Shown: positions 11,678 through 24,963 of the stretch, one piece after another
How the letters are laid out: each line of letters begins with the position of its first letter
How positions within the stretch are numbered: the first letter of the stretch is position 1
Assembly: GCA_024663395.1 (NCBI GenBank)
Contig: JANFAH010000012.1
Span: 1 to 64,000 of the forward strand
Reading direction: 5' to 3'
Source: Pisolithus tinctorius
Taxonomy: Eukaryota > Basidiomycota > Agaricomycetes > Boletales > Pisolithaceae
DNA: 64,000 nucleotides
The notes under the pieces: model-generated
Told to the model about the DNA's origin: nothing
The model's input: only the letters and a program-made list of their open reading frames with translations
Databases searched by the model: none
Position numbers and translations under genes: made by a program

Positions 11678-14600
11678 ATGAACAGCGATGCGACAGAGGC
11701 TGCCCTGGGTCTGCTCGGACTCTCTCCTCTCAACCACCACATTCAGGTCTTTGACGCTCACAGTGGCACCCCATCCCACCATGGACATGGACACCATACC
11801 GTACCGCCCTCGTTGATACCGCTCAAGCGAAAGCAGCCGTCTCCGAGCAACGTCGCCAAGTCTCATCCGACGAAACTGGCAAGTCCACTGTTGACGACGC
11901 CTTCACCGACGACGACGTTCTCTCACCCACCTCTCACTTCGCCCCACCCATCTCTTCTCTCGCAGACCACTTTCCGCTCTCCTTCACTACCGTCTCACCG
12001 ACCATCCCACGGCGCATCCCCGCTCTCGTCTCATCCACCCCACTCAAACCACACACACCCAGATCCACCACCGTCTACAGACGCAGATGACATCTCCTGC
12101 ATCTGCGGATTCACCTACGATGACGGGTTCTCGATCGCATGCGACGTCTGCTCACGGTGGTGTCATGCTGCCTGTTTCGGCATCGTCGAGGGGGGCGTAC
12201 CAGAGGAATGGCGGTGTTGGGTATGTCAGGGTGGCAGTATCGACGAGGAGCAGAGAGAGAGAGCCGTTAAACTACAACGCAAGCGACTGAAAACCCTGAA
12301 GATGAGAAACGGGCCCAATGGAAACGTGCCACATCTGGATAGTGTCCCCGGGGAAGACCAGCCTCGAAAACCGGGTTCCCGACGTAGAACCAGTCCAGGA
12401 ATGGAGAAAAAACCGCGACGATCGAGTGGCATTACTACGCTTGCCACAGATAGTACTGCCCCAAACGCAACTAAGAAGAGGAGACGAGCATCGATCTTGA
12501 ATCCAGCGGGTCCATCGAGCTCGGCCAATGCGTTGGCCGCGCTAAATGCCAACCCTCCTACAGGCCCCGACACTGCCCACCCAAGTTCGTCCCGCATATC
12601 TCAACCGTAGGTCTCGTTTTCATTTGGATATTCTTGCTTGATTGTCTCACACAACTATCGTCAGTTCCACTTCCAGCTCACGTATTACCGATGTGTTCCC
12701 GCCGGACGCCTACTCTCATCCTTCGACGCATGCTCAACTGTTGAAAGTAGCGAAGGCATGGAGGGGCGTAACAGCTCTTAACCCGCCCATTCCAGTCGTA
12801 CCACCCAGGACTTACATTGATGGAGGCTATGTCCGTGTCGATAGTCAAGGGTACGTTCTCTCATCCCTCCTTTTTTGTCAGGTAAACACATTCTGGTCTA
12901 GGTACAAGGACCGACACGGATACTCCATGTCCCCACTCGATAACACCACCCCTGTCATTGTCGACGACGGCATCGACGTGATGCTCCCACCAACTGTGCT
13001 AAAAACCTGTCCTTCCGATGCTTCACCCTCCTCATACTTGTGCTCGCATGTAGGTGGCAACGGAGTGAATTCTGGGCATACACCCCCGCATCTGTTGCGT
13101 CCGCCTTCGCCGAAGTTGTTCGTGGGACCAACAGCGCGTCTGCCACAATCGTCAATAATGTCTGGGTCGGCATCAGCATCGGGTACCGCATTAGGAACCG
13201 CTTCACATGGACCTACTGACAGCTCCAGGAACAACGACACTATCGCCATCCCTTCCAACACGCTCCTGAGTCCCTACACAGCCACTATCCTTCCTTCTTC
13301 GGCGTACCTCGCTGATCCACTGAATGGGTATGCGCACTTGGGGATGGGGAAGCCACAGGTGAGATTAGTGGGTGGAGGTTGGTGTGTGGGTGTAGATGCG
13401 CGCGAACTCGGTGGGCGTGGGACGACATTAAATGTGCACAACAAAGGGAAAAGAGCGGAGAGCACGAATGGGTCCGAGGAGAGAGAAGCAGGGGGACAGA
13501 AGGGAAAATGTGCCGCTGCCACTCCCGCAGCAGACGAAAGTCTTGGCAAAGGGAGATGGGCACGATGCGGGTGCTGGCCAAACGCGGTGGTCAGGCCTGT
13601 GATATGTGGTGGTGGGAGACGAAGGAAGAAAAAAGGAGAAGGTGGGGACAGAGAAAGCGATAACGAACAGAAAGCCCGTCGACACCGAGATGGCTGCACG
13701 TCAACCACGAGCACCACAACGAACGGCAATGGGGCTATACATTCCCCCACCGAGGACGACTCCGATGCCCCTCCTCCACCTCCGTCCCCATCCGACACTT
13801 CCTCTGACAACGAAGATTCGACAACGTTATCGTTTGGGTTATTTGCCCTGAGAGACTTGAGAGCGGACGAGGAAATCGTGTTAGGGTGGGAATGGGACGA
13901 TGGACATGCGGTGCACATGCTGCCGGCTCTAATTGAGAGTCCTGGAATGTTTGGGTGAGTTCATCTTTTTCCCATACTTTCTTCCTTGCTGACCTGTTTT
14001 GTCTGGCGCTGACGATGTTCCTTTCCACTCTTTCTATTGCACCCAACGGATGTGACCCCATGGATACTTCCCGAACCGTACCCGCTCCGCGTACCCATAG
14101 CCCAGCCCATCTGCACTATCTTCGCGCCCAATGCACCTCCATTCTTCATGCGCTTAGCAGTACGTTCACAACATGTGCATGTGGCTCGTCAACGCGGGAT
14201 TGTGCAGTACGCGTGATGGAAAGAGTTGCGGAAGGGAGGTGGCCTTGGCCTGGAGGTGAAGCCTCTGGATCGGAGTGGGAGACTGATGATCAGGAAGAAG
14301 AGGAAGGTGGTGGTGACTGCAATGGAAGAATGATGAACGTTGGACATGGGAGGGAAGGAGAAGGGGAGGATGTGATTGTTGATTTGGAGGCTACGGATTC
14401 CGAGGGAGAATCCGGTGCGAGAGGGATGAATGGAGCTGATGGCATCGGTGTTACTGTCAACTGCAAGGGCCCAAGCACCAATGGAGCGAACTCGATCAAC
14501 AACCCATCATCGCATCGCAAACGTCGGAAGAAGGCGAAGGACGGGACCAATGCAGAGAAGACCAGACATGTGGATTTGGGTCCGCTTGTAGGTGTCCAGC

Positions 14601-17600
14601 GGGGATTTAGGACGCGCGAGAGGGCGCCGATGAGTGGAGGGTGGTGTGGCGTCGAAGTCGTACCTTCGAGTCTGGGATGGTCGCGGGACTTGGAGGAGAG
14701 GATGAGGACGTGTACGTGGATGTGGGTTGGAAATGGTGGAGGCAGGAGCCAGCGTACAAGTGGGGCCAAGGCGGAGCGGAACGGAGAGGTGGATTGCATA
14801 GGTCAGTCGTGTGCTCAGTGACGCGGCTTTTACGTTTTGGGCCAGTCTTGCTGACTGTGTTTGCTCTCCTCCCGCAGACGACGGTCCTCCTGGCGAGGAA
14901 CATGTTCTTCCACCGCGCATGCGTAAGCCGTGGTCACAACAACCGGGGCCGTCACGGAGCCCAACAATCACGAACGCCGAGAGTCCGATATCTACCTCTA
15001 GCCACGGAAAAGCAGGGCATGAAGTGGATGGGACGAGTGCAATGGAAACAGAGTTTGATACGGAGACGGAGGGAGAGGATACGACGGATGGTGAGTTTTC
15101 ATTGTCCTAACAGTGTTGATCATGACTGGTAACTCATTTTCACCCCGTTCATTCTTTCAGATACTCGTCAGAATGCCACCCCCGCCAATGCCGGCATCAC
15201 TGGATCCCACAACGATATCCTCCCTCGCGCATGCGCATTCTCAAGCCTTCCCGCACCCTCGAAGTTCTTCGCCTCATCAGCCGAAGTAATACGACCGCGA
15301 AGAACGTGCCAGATCCACCGCGTATACCTCCACGATGGATGCCATCGCGTACGACGAGTTCCCCGCAGACACATAGTGAACTTCATCTTGACACCAGCAT
15401 CAGCGGCCATGCAGCTTTCACAGCCCACGCCACCTCAGCCTCAGTACCAGCAGCAGCAATTGTATCCGCACACGCTGGCAAGTATGTCACCCTCTGTACC
15501 TTCTCGAAGCTTTCGCTGTTCTCGCCTGATGGTGCGCTAACGATATCACAAAACGGACCGGTTCTGTCCGCTCAGTTCTGTTTCGTCAGAGCGATCGACG
15601 GTAGATCAGCCATCACCGTCTACTCCCACCAGCATGCCCTCTTCCTCACAGCTCGGAAGCACGGGTCGCACTGTGATTGGTACGATACACGCCCGACTGT
15701 GCAAACTGACGACTGCTCCCCCTCCTCGCTGGTGCAAGACTCGCAGGCAGATGTTAATTCGGCGGTTCCTCCAGCACTGAAACACACCGTGTCCGGTTTG
15801 TGTCCCCTGAAGTTCTGGCGGATTAACCGTCGTTGACAAACGGGAACGATGTCCATGTTAACGTTAACGTGCTGCGGACGTTGAAGACGAGGTCGATATT
15901 GTAGGGGTGTGGACTGGGCTTGATGGTGTAAACGCTGATGCCGACACCGGAGGAAACGAGTCTCGGGAGGTGAACGAGGCGATGGATGTTGATGTGGACG
16001 TGTCAGGGGACGTGTCGGATGAACAAGCGTGTTACGTCGGCATGTTCTTCTGACCACTATCACCCCGGGTTGGAAAACTCCCACGGTGACCAACGTCCCA
16101 CGCATCAGTCTGGTGATACGTCTCCCTGCACTGACGCTCCATCAATCCCGCCATTTGAATCGGGGTCACGTCATGAACAACCCCTTTCAGACCAGTCACC
16201 TCAACCGGTGGACGTTCCGATGGAACCGGAGACACTCTGCGCGGAACCCCAACCCCCACATACACCTACACCACACCACTCTGAGCCTGAGCCTGAGCCA
16301 TCGCAGCCTGCACGAGTACCCTCACCCCCCCCGCCTCCCAAGGTCAAGATGTCACTCAAGGACTTCGTCCTGCGGAAAAAGAAGCAGCGCGAAGAGGAAA
16401 TGGCGGCCAAGAGTGTACTATCTCCGGCTAGTCCCTCCGCATATTTGGCGCTGCCACCAGCCCAGGGCCAGTAGGGGACGAAAGCGGAAGCTCGGTTGCT
16501 GAGTCCGCAGAAGCTACCAGTGCCCCGGGTGAACGTGAACGTGATGGCCCACAAATTTCGGTGACTGTGCCTGATGTGGACCTGAACGGCGATGACGACC
16601 TGAGTGCTGTGAACGCAGCTGGGGATGTCGTCCGCACGGACCAAGATGACGTCGCACCTCCCGAAATTTCTCAGGCAGCACCTTGATCGCCAGGAATCGT
16701 CATCATCGAGCGAACCTTGGTCGTGCCAGGAAAGAGGGGTTAGTACGGAAGGATGTCAATCTTCTCCCCTGCCACTGCCACCGCTTACGCCGCTGCGCGT
16801 TCCGGACGAAAGTCAAGTGATCCAGACACAGACGAAAGGTAGTCCAGTTCGCTGATCAAGCTTCCGCGGAGAAGTTTGAGGCTAGGGATGACGCTCTACC
16901 CAATGGAGCTACCGGATGCAATGATCGTATGCATGATGTTGTGAGCTTCGCACCTGATCCCCCACCCCCACCATTGAACAGCCTCGCGGCTTCAGCAAAC
17001 CATGTTGACAGCGGTGCTTCTGCTTCTGCTTCCCTTGTCCCTGTTCCTACTCCTGCCCCTACTCCCAGTTCCATGTCCACCTCTTCCACGTCTAACTCTC
17101 GTGCCACCTCCGTTTCTGCCTCTTTACCTTCTCACCCAAGTCAATATCCTCGTGCTACTTATCAGAGTTCTGCGTCTCGTCGAGTCTCTCATGAAGATGG
17201 AGAAATCCTTAGTTCCGCGTTCTCTAAATCGTATGTCCCCCGCTCACACTACGCCACCGACGCAACCACGATCGTTTCAAGCGCCCCGCGCACCATCGCC
17301 AGGGTACAGCCCTGGTCCGTCGTCTTCTCGGCGACCACCACCACCGCCACCCCCGCGTTCAGGTCCAGGTCCTGGACCATCTTCTTCAGTCGGTACCAAC
17401 GCTCTTTCCCGGCCATTGCCTAGCGGGCCACGTGCACTCAGGGGAACTATGAACCAATCATCGTACCCACCGCCACCTCCGAGACCGTATTCGGGATCCC
17501 AGTATATTCCTCGAGGACCGTCGGCGGATCGCGATAGGCTAGACAGGGAGCGCGATAGATCGTGGAGCGCGTCGTCGAGGCCGAGAGGAAGGGCTGGAAG

Positions 17601-17619
17601 CACTGGATGGGGGAGGTGA
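11678..17619 (+). CDS. SET3-like: SET3-like PHD-finger/SET-domain chromatin protein
   Basis: Exons 11678-12606, 12665-12850, 12902-13954, 14101-14801, 14878-15090 and one starting at 15161 join in frame. A PHD finger (CICGFTYDDGFSIACDVC, then WCHAACF) lies at about residues 140-185. A SET domain follows, split by a low-complexity insert: GMGKPQVRLVGGGWCVGVDA, then CGCWPNAVVRPVIC, then SFGLFALRDLRADEEIVLGW. Yeast Set3 has this PHD-SET order and acts in a histone deacetylase complex, probably without methyltransferase activity; here too the NHS-type motif is replaced. LPPRMRKPW (about 14,905) and KMSLKDFVLRKKKQREEE (about 16,350) fit SET3-family tails. From 15,161 on, coding-like sequence moves among all three frames, so introns or mutations remain unresolved. 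The end at 17619 closes a Pro/Arg-rich tail. Confidence 0.7.
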
Positions 17620-19687
17620 ATGTTTGATGTCATTTTGCACTCTCTCTTTCCTCGTGGACGTTTCAATCGATTCGCTGCCTAATCATTATTACTTTTTTTT
17701 TGGTGTTCTTTTGACTTATGTATGTGTTTCGTTCTTTGCTCTCACCTTTTGATGCTTTCTAGTTTGAAAGTTCTTTCGTCTTTCGCGCAACTCCATCGTT
17801 TGTCTGCTCTTCTTTTTTTTTTTCCTTTCCCCTGTCGTCCACTGTGGATCATGCACATGTACATGACTGCTGTCACTAATTTCCAGAAAGATAGATACAT
17901 GGTAAATGACAAAAACGTGTACTATCAAATGATGGCGCTTTGTGAGAGAAACTCGATCAAAAATACTAAATCAAATCTTCGGCGCTTTGGCACAATTCAG
18001 CGCCCTTCAGAGCTTGACGTATCCAGACTCACACGTGCACTCTTATTACTTTTTGAATCTTGACTCACCAGAGTCAAACTAAGATACAGGCTCGGACCCA
18101 TGCGCAGTGGCAATGCAGCGCGCGCTCACTAATAAACGTTACGGTGCGGTCCAGTCTCCCGGCTTTGGGTTAGCTTCGACATCAATCATGATAGAGTGGG
18201 AAGGAACCGCACCGTGCGCGCCAATCACTCACGCACATATTGAGGTGGTAAGTTATTGCCGCATAGCAAGACTGCTTATCGTAAGGATAGCACTGCTAAC
18301 CCTCTCCCCATTGAGCCATTGGCAGGCGGGTCCTTTCGATTCATTGCCGACCCTAGGTGCCTGATGTATATGCATATGATTCCGGATGGCATTTCATCCC
18401 ATGCCTCGAATATGGGGTTCTGATAAGGTGCGTATATCCACCGATATGGTGTATTGATGCGGCGGGTGGCGGCGGTGGCGGCGGGCAAGAGGCAGGCAGG
18501 ATGTTGACTTCGACATCATCACGAACCACGATAGGGTGGGAATCCATCTGTTGATCGGCGCGATAGACGGCTGTGGCTGCGACTGCGGACGGGATCTGGC
18601 TAAGGAGTTCACTTGGTCTGTTTTAGCATCATATCATATAACCGATGTGGTCCTCATATCTGCTAGTCCGTATCCCTTACAGGCTGACAAAGGTGCAATG
18701 CGTCGAATGATGTCGGTCAACAAACCATCCGTGTACTTCCTCCTTTCATGGATTACATGGTAAGTCGGTCTCGTTCCCAGGCCGATGTCTCCGATCGGAG
18801 AATATGGTAAGGTGTTTTCCCTTGAGACTTGCACTGACAACCAAGAGGGCGCTTACACACGATCGAATCCCTCGGCTTGGGTGCGCAACACTCCAACTTA
18901 GAGTACATGTTACCGTCGAGATTTCAAAGAAGCCTTCTCCACATTCCAATCGAATTTGTCCGAGCGGCGATTCTTCACAAGATGTTATCGTGTCCATGCG
19001 CCCTACCGCGTTAACCGCGGATGGGTTGCTTCACACCCGACGGTGGTGCACAAGTCCTCCTCGGCCCTCGGGAAGGAACACGTTTAGCAGTGTGAGTGTG
19101 TTCTGTGTCTACATGGCAACCTCAATTCCGGAGGTTGCGCCGTCGTGCGGTGGGGAGGTGAATGGGTGATGTTACTGGCATACTCACGACGTCAAATCTG
19201 AAGATTTGAAGATCCTACCCCTACCCACACTGCGCACGCAGTTGTGGATATCCGTTTACCCCCTCGTACATACATACCACGCAATGGTTCGCAATCTGCC
19301 CCGACGTCCCCGGAGAGTGATGCAAATTGCAAGAAATATATATTTCATGAATTTGCACCATGGTCACTGATGGTGAGGCTACCTTCAACCGGGAAACTAA
19401 ACATCCAGTGCAAATAATACCTGATTGGTAGCAGTTGGTAGCACAGTGGCGCTGCAAAAGCACCTGGAACTCTCGCTAGCACGAGGGGTATCATTGAAAC
19501 CCCTTACTCTTTCTTTCATCCTTGTGGGAGGAGTACTACTTGAGTGCTTGGATTTGACTTCAATATCGACTATTTGAATGGTCACGTGACCCGCATGTGT
19601 GGGAGTTATGACGCAGTGGGAGCGGCCGTTCGACGACGACCTCCTCAGTTGGCAGGCTGGAGTAGTGCTCTCACTGGAACCATCACG
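17620..19687. other. Intergenic upstream of the SOD gene
   Basis: No recognised gene over about 2 kb. The first 250 bases are T-rich, as expected for a 3' untranslated region. Only short open frames without family motifs follow. Confidence 0.4.
19580..19591. promoter_or_regulatory. Palindromic CACGTG E-box upstream of Mn-SOD
   Basis: The 12-base perfect palindrome GGTCACGTGACC lies about 100 bases upstream of the SOD start codon. Sites of the GTCACGTGAC type are bound by bHLH factors in fungi (for example Cbf1 in yeast). Regulatory use here is inference from sequence and position. Confidence 0.4.
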
Positions 19688-20716
19688 ATGTTGTACATCA
19701 GGAATGCTTTGAGACCTTCGCTGACCCGCATGTTTGTGGCTCGTAATGCTTCTTTGCATACCCTTCCCGAGCTGCCTTATGCCTACAACGTGAGTGGTGT
19801 CGGGTACTGTCGGACGCTAAGACACCCAGCTTAGTGAAATGGACATCCTAGGCCCTCGAGCCCCATATTTCCGAGCAGATTATGAAGCTGCACCACACGA
19901 AACATCACCAGACATACGTCAATGGATTGAACGCTGCTGAAGAAGCGTACGCTAAGTCGAAGTCGGTGACGGAGAAAATCGCTTTACAGTCTGCTCTCAA
20001 GTTTAACGGTGGCGGTGAGTAAGACAATGATATCGAAGGAGCACCACTGACAAGCAATGATACAGGCCACATTAACCACTCACTCTTCTGGAAAAATCTT
20101 TCCCCCGTCAACGAGAACGGTGGTAAGTTGTTTGAAGGGCCCTTAAAAGACGCTTTGGAGCGCGACTTCGGATCTGTGGACGGGTTCAAAAAAAGATTCA
20201 ACGCTGCTACTGCCGGGATACAAGGCAGTGGTTGGGGATGGCTTGTAGGTATCATGTCAGGCTATTCTGCGATGCCGCCATCTCAACTCTATGACAGGGC
20301 TATAATCGGGACACGCAAAAGCTCGAGATTGCAACGACGGCTAACCAGGACCCTCTCATGTGTATGGGGCTTAGTCATAGACTGCATATCACGGCTCACG
20401 TTCCGTTCGCAGCGCTAACTCCGATCATCGGTGTTGACATCTGGGAACATGTGTGTATAACATATCTAATTCTAGAAGCACGCTGAAATTTTCTTTGTAG
20501 GCATTCTATCTCCAGGTGAGCATTCTAGCTCGGCCCGTCGGATATCGTCTGAATAGGTTTGCATGGGCAGTATTACAATGTGAAGGTGGACGTAAGTTGA
20601 TTATGTTACGTTGTTACGCTCTAGATTCTCAATTAAGTTGACAGTATCTCAACGCCATTTGGAATGTCATCAACTTCAAGGAGGCGGAATGCAGGTTCTT
20701 GGAGGCCACGAAGTAA
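19688..20716 (+). CDS. SOD2: Manganese superoxide dismutase, mitochondrial type
   Basis: Eight exons join exactly to 217 residues: 19688-19789, 19852-20014, 20066-20244, 20298-20361, 20413-20450, 20501-20515, 20571-20591 and 20645-20716. The enzyme converts superoxide to oxygen and hydrogen peroxide. All four metal ligands are present: H48 in [12 protein letters not shown]93 in INHSLFW, and D178 and H182 in GVDIWEH. The signature [20 protein letters not shown] and the C-terminal [12 protein letters not shown] are typical. The first ~25 residues are Arg-rich with few acidic residues, fitting a mitochondrial presequence. The exons of 15 and 21 bases are notable but splice in frame. The gene appears intact. 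Confidence 0.92.
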
Positions 20717-23700
20717 TTCTGCATACAAAAGCGTACAGACACGCCTTGTGTACTCGTGTACATTTTATGATCAGAACCTCCGATTCACCGACCTGCATGT
20801 GCTCGGTTGAGCAACAAACACGAGGTCTACTTAGTCGTACGAAGTACAAGGTTCCCACCGGAAGTTGCTGTGAGAGAGCGGGACCATGCTCAGTGGATCC
20901 GTTGGTACGCTCACTCGTTCATATTTGGTCATAAGAAGCTTCGTCAGGCTCGTTGCGCGTGCTCTTCCAGGCAGCCGAGTAAGTTATGCATTGACCATCC
21001 TTTAGTCATCACAGTGTTGGTTTATCATAACGCCGGCCCTGTACACATGGAACTGTGAACGATTTCTATGCCTGTGATATTGCGTTTAATTCGGTAATAT
21101 ATCCTGGTACACCGTACTATGGCCTAGAAAAGTATCTGTGAACCGTGCTCAGGGTGCCAACGGATGCACTTCCGCGCTGGCCTCCCCGCTCGCTGATGTG
21201 ATAGCTAAGTGTCATCCAGTGGCCCGCCGGCGGTGCAAGGATGGCACCTGGAATTGACAGAAAGCAGTTTGGTATGTAACTTTGGACTTGAAGTAGAAAC
21301 CATGGTTTCATCCACAGCATTTAGCGGAACGTTCCTTGCGGTCCGGCAATTATTCTAGCCCGCACAACCTCTTTGACCGGATCTGTCATGCCTTTCATTT
21401 CGAGCGTTGATGACCGGTAACAGGCTCTGCTGGTCTGCGGCCCGCGAACCAAGGACAACAGGGGAATAAATAAAGTTATGTCAGGTTGAATACTTGCGTT
21501 AGGCTCAGAATCAGTAGGTAGTTGGAGTCTATCCGTGTTGTTGGTGACTTAGAGCACCTGACCTAAGTGGTCGGTACAGGACTTCAAGCCAACTTGAACT
21601 AATCAGGTTCGCTAATCTTTAGGTTTTGGTCTTGACAGGTCGCAGAGAACGACCCATCGGACTTGCCCTCAGCCTAACCCCGTTAGTCCTTGCCTTTTCG
21701 TGCAATAAAGGGTAGCCACATCGAGCGTATCAGCCACTAACGTGTGAAGTCGTCATCTTTATCTTATCAACTAGAATTTATGTAACACCATATGTGGTAC
21801 CACCAGACCGCTGAGCCATAGATTCCGGATGCACATATGGCTTCTGCTTAACCTCTGTAGTGTCAATACTGTCGATCAGATGGACAGTCTCATAATCTGA
21901 ATCCGGCGAATTGAAGGCGTTTACTGGACTCCATGTTCTCCGGTTCTGGTCATGGTCACTTGGTAGGAAACTATTGAGCATTGGAGGGCACTGGAAGGGC
22001 CTGAGATCTTGACTTTAGAACTGATCGTATTGCTCATACTGGATAATAGCACTGCGCTCGGAGGTGAATTACCGAATACCGGCACGAAGCTCGTTCATGG
22101 TATAATGTGTGACTGATCCATCAGACGGTATTAAGTTCGGAAGCATACATATTTTACTTTTCGAAACAGACTGAAGGGTTACCAACCTCTTCAGCGTACT
22201 ATCCAGGTATGTAAGTGGAGCTCCGATTTATCCATTTAACTCGGAGGAATTTCTACGGCGGGCAGATCGCGACAAGTCAAACCGTATGGCAAACAAGTGA
22301 AACCGGGAGACTAGGTATGCAGCGCCTCAACGATTTAAGTCTAACGGTTCACCCGGTAACCCAGACTTGCGCCAATTACGCCTGTCGGCTACCTACTAGT
22401 GTTAGCTCCCCTGTTTCGTACGGAAAAAGAATGGTCTGGAAGACTACTTCGCGTCGCCAGGGACGTTCCGAACGGCGCCGCAGCAGGAGGGTAGCTCTGA
22501 CGAGATGGCCTCAGTTGTCACATTGCGTGCATACCCGCATTCGTAATGGCTTCATCGCGAGTATGCTTCATGACGGAGGGGGGGCAGAATCCAGTCCTGT
22601 CTACGTGCCACTGGCGAGACACTGGCGTCCTTTCTGACAGATGGTGCGTTTCCTGTGAATATTTCCCGTGCAAATTATGGACGAGTGGGACGAACTGCAT
22701 CGCAAGTATCACTTCTGGGATTTCTAGACAGCACTAACCCCCTATAAACGACATGAAACGTGATCTTGATGGTGTGCATCTTCTGAAAGCTATTCCCAAA
22801 GTCTCGAAAAATGTATCTCATGCCAACCAAAGGTAGAAGGTATAAGCGCGTGCAAAATGACGAATGACATGATCACCGCCACGGTTCCTGCGTTTGGAAC
22901 GACCTCGCGGGATTAATTTCCGCCGCGCGCAAGTGTACTATCGGAAGAAGAATTCTACGCACACCTGCTATGCCAGGAGGGGGAAAGAGATGTGTCGTGT
23001 TGTGTTTTACTTCGAGTGCTGCCTGCGGTGTTTGCCGTGGAAAGTCCATTGTGACGAGTTGAGAATCCAAGTTCAAATGACAACTCTACCATTATTTGTG
23101 CCATTATAATTCCGGTACTTGCTTTTGTATGTTTGCCGCACAGGTACTGCGGCGCCGATCAGTGGCACTTGATCAGCTGTGACACTGCACATGGATTTCC
23201 CAGGAGAACGCGTGATACAACCCGCTTTATGCGAGTACACGATCACTATCGCAATGATATCAGGACACTTGTTCATCAAGGTCGCCTACAAATGTCACAG
23301 AACCGTGGCCACGGGTGTGCGTATGCCGTGAGGGTAGAAGATCAATTAATGAGACTAGAGAGACCCACAGGATGACATGATGGTAGACCATCTTGCGGCA
23401 GAGAGTTTCCCGAACCGTAAATATTCCCATGACCTGACCCGCTACCAATGAGTAAGGTGTCACTGACTGTTTTGAAGGGCGGTGCAGAGGAACATTTGCC
23501 TTTGCTCCCCATGGGGCAACGTGGATGAGAAGAACAGTGCCAGGTTTTTTTTTTTGAATGTTACCGGTAGATTCTGGTGTAGTCTTTGAGGCAGCAAGGT
23601 AGTTTCCACCTCAACGACCTCCAAAAGGCACTGGGAAATTGGGCAGATGGGTATTGACGAACGGTAAGTGGTTGCTGGCTCAATCAATGACACCTAAGCG

Positions 23701-24963
23701 AGACAGGGCAGACGGGCAGGGCACAAAGACGAATGGAGTAAGTCGAGGAATAGTATTAAGTACAGGCATACACGTTCAACGAGTGTCTGGAGAAAATTAA
23801 CCTTGTATAGCTAAATCGTCAGTCAGAGTCCCTGCGGCAATGACAGCTCAGTTTAACCACGCTGCCCTGTGCGAGGACCCTAGATAATATATAGTATGTA
23901 TACGCGAGACAGCTATTAGGAGAAATACTGTCAATCTGTGTGGCAATCGATGGATGTCCGCGAAAGTTGTGTACGTAGTTTGGGTCCCGGCGGAACGAAT
24001 GTTTTGACGAACAAACAAAGCGTGTTGTGCACCGGTGCAGACATGTCAAGATTTCGCAAATAAGCCTTGATGCGGACTTCTTTTACCTGGAAAAGCCGTC
24101 CATTTTTGCAGAAGGCGGCGGAAATACATACCGACTGACGCCACGCACAGCTCATACGGTCGAAGATCTGATGCGTACTCATATCCATGCAACCGCGCCC
24201 ATCCACCGTCTTTTCGGTCCATCACGGCTTGGATTATTGCGAAGAATCCCTCGCCAATGGTCGGTTAGGCCATCACGTTGACAGCACGTTACAGCCTCGT
24301 GTTCGCCGAGGTTGCGACCGCTCAACCCGCGGCCGTGTCGGGTGCTCATCCCAGCGAACTTCTCTTTACCCGGAAACATGTTATTGCGAAATTTTCTAGA
24401 CACCGTGTGTTACTATGTCCTCGAGCCTCTCAATGGGCAAGTGAAACAAGCTCACATCCATTTTGGAAGAGGACGCCGCTCCGGAACTTCGCACTGATCA
24501 AGATTCACATGGAAGCAATCGTCGATCCTGCGAGTCCATGATGGGATGGTTTGGATTCCAGATCGCAATCTGGCTAATTGATCCATCTTAAGCCATGACG
24601 CACCGCCATCTAGGTAAGGATATGACTTTTTGGTCGCTGTCTAGATAACAACGATATTCGCCTACTAGGACGAAAAAAAACGCGGTGTTCTTGGTCTTCC
24701 CTCACGTGTGTAATGTGTCATGATGTTCAAGGTACTACCTTGTACGCGATCAGTTGGTGGGCGTCGTTTCCCCAATTTATGTCTTTTATAATAATCGTTC
24801 TTTCTACAGGATTACCTCGGATACGACATCCCCTCTGTTCAGATTTGAATAAGTAGGTCCCGGGTGCTTCCCCCTCCGTGCCAAGTGTCACCCAAGCATC
24901 CCCTCCTCTCAGCGAGTCTGAGCTGTACTATTGTGTTCCCCTCTGCCTTGTCTCAAAGTCGCC
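20717..24963. other. Gene-poor stretch, no recognised gene
   Basis: More than 4 kb with only short open frames in all six frames. None shows a family motif, and no transposon hallmark was found. CpG frequency is normal, unlike the right half of the window. A CACGTG site lies at 24703-24708, about 255 bases upstream of the terpene synthase start. Confidence 0.4.

Noticed and set aside
13274..13918. Long minus-strand ORF of 214 codons
   Set aside because: Antisense shadow of the low-complexity part of the SET gene.
18250..18345. Possible tRNA gene on the minus strand (TGGCTCAATGGG box-A-like, followed by a TGCTATC/GATAAGCA hairpin)
   Set aside because: No GGTTCGA-type B box and the anticodon stem does not pair correctly.
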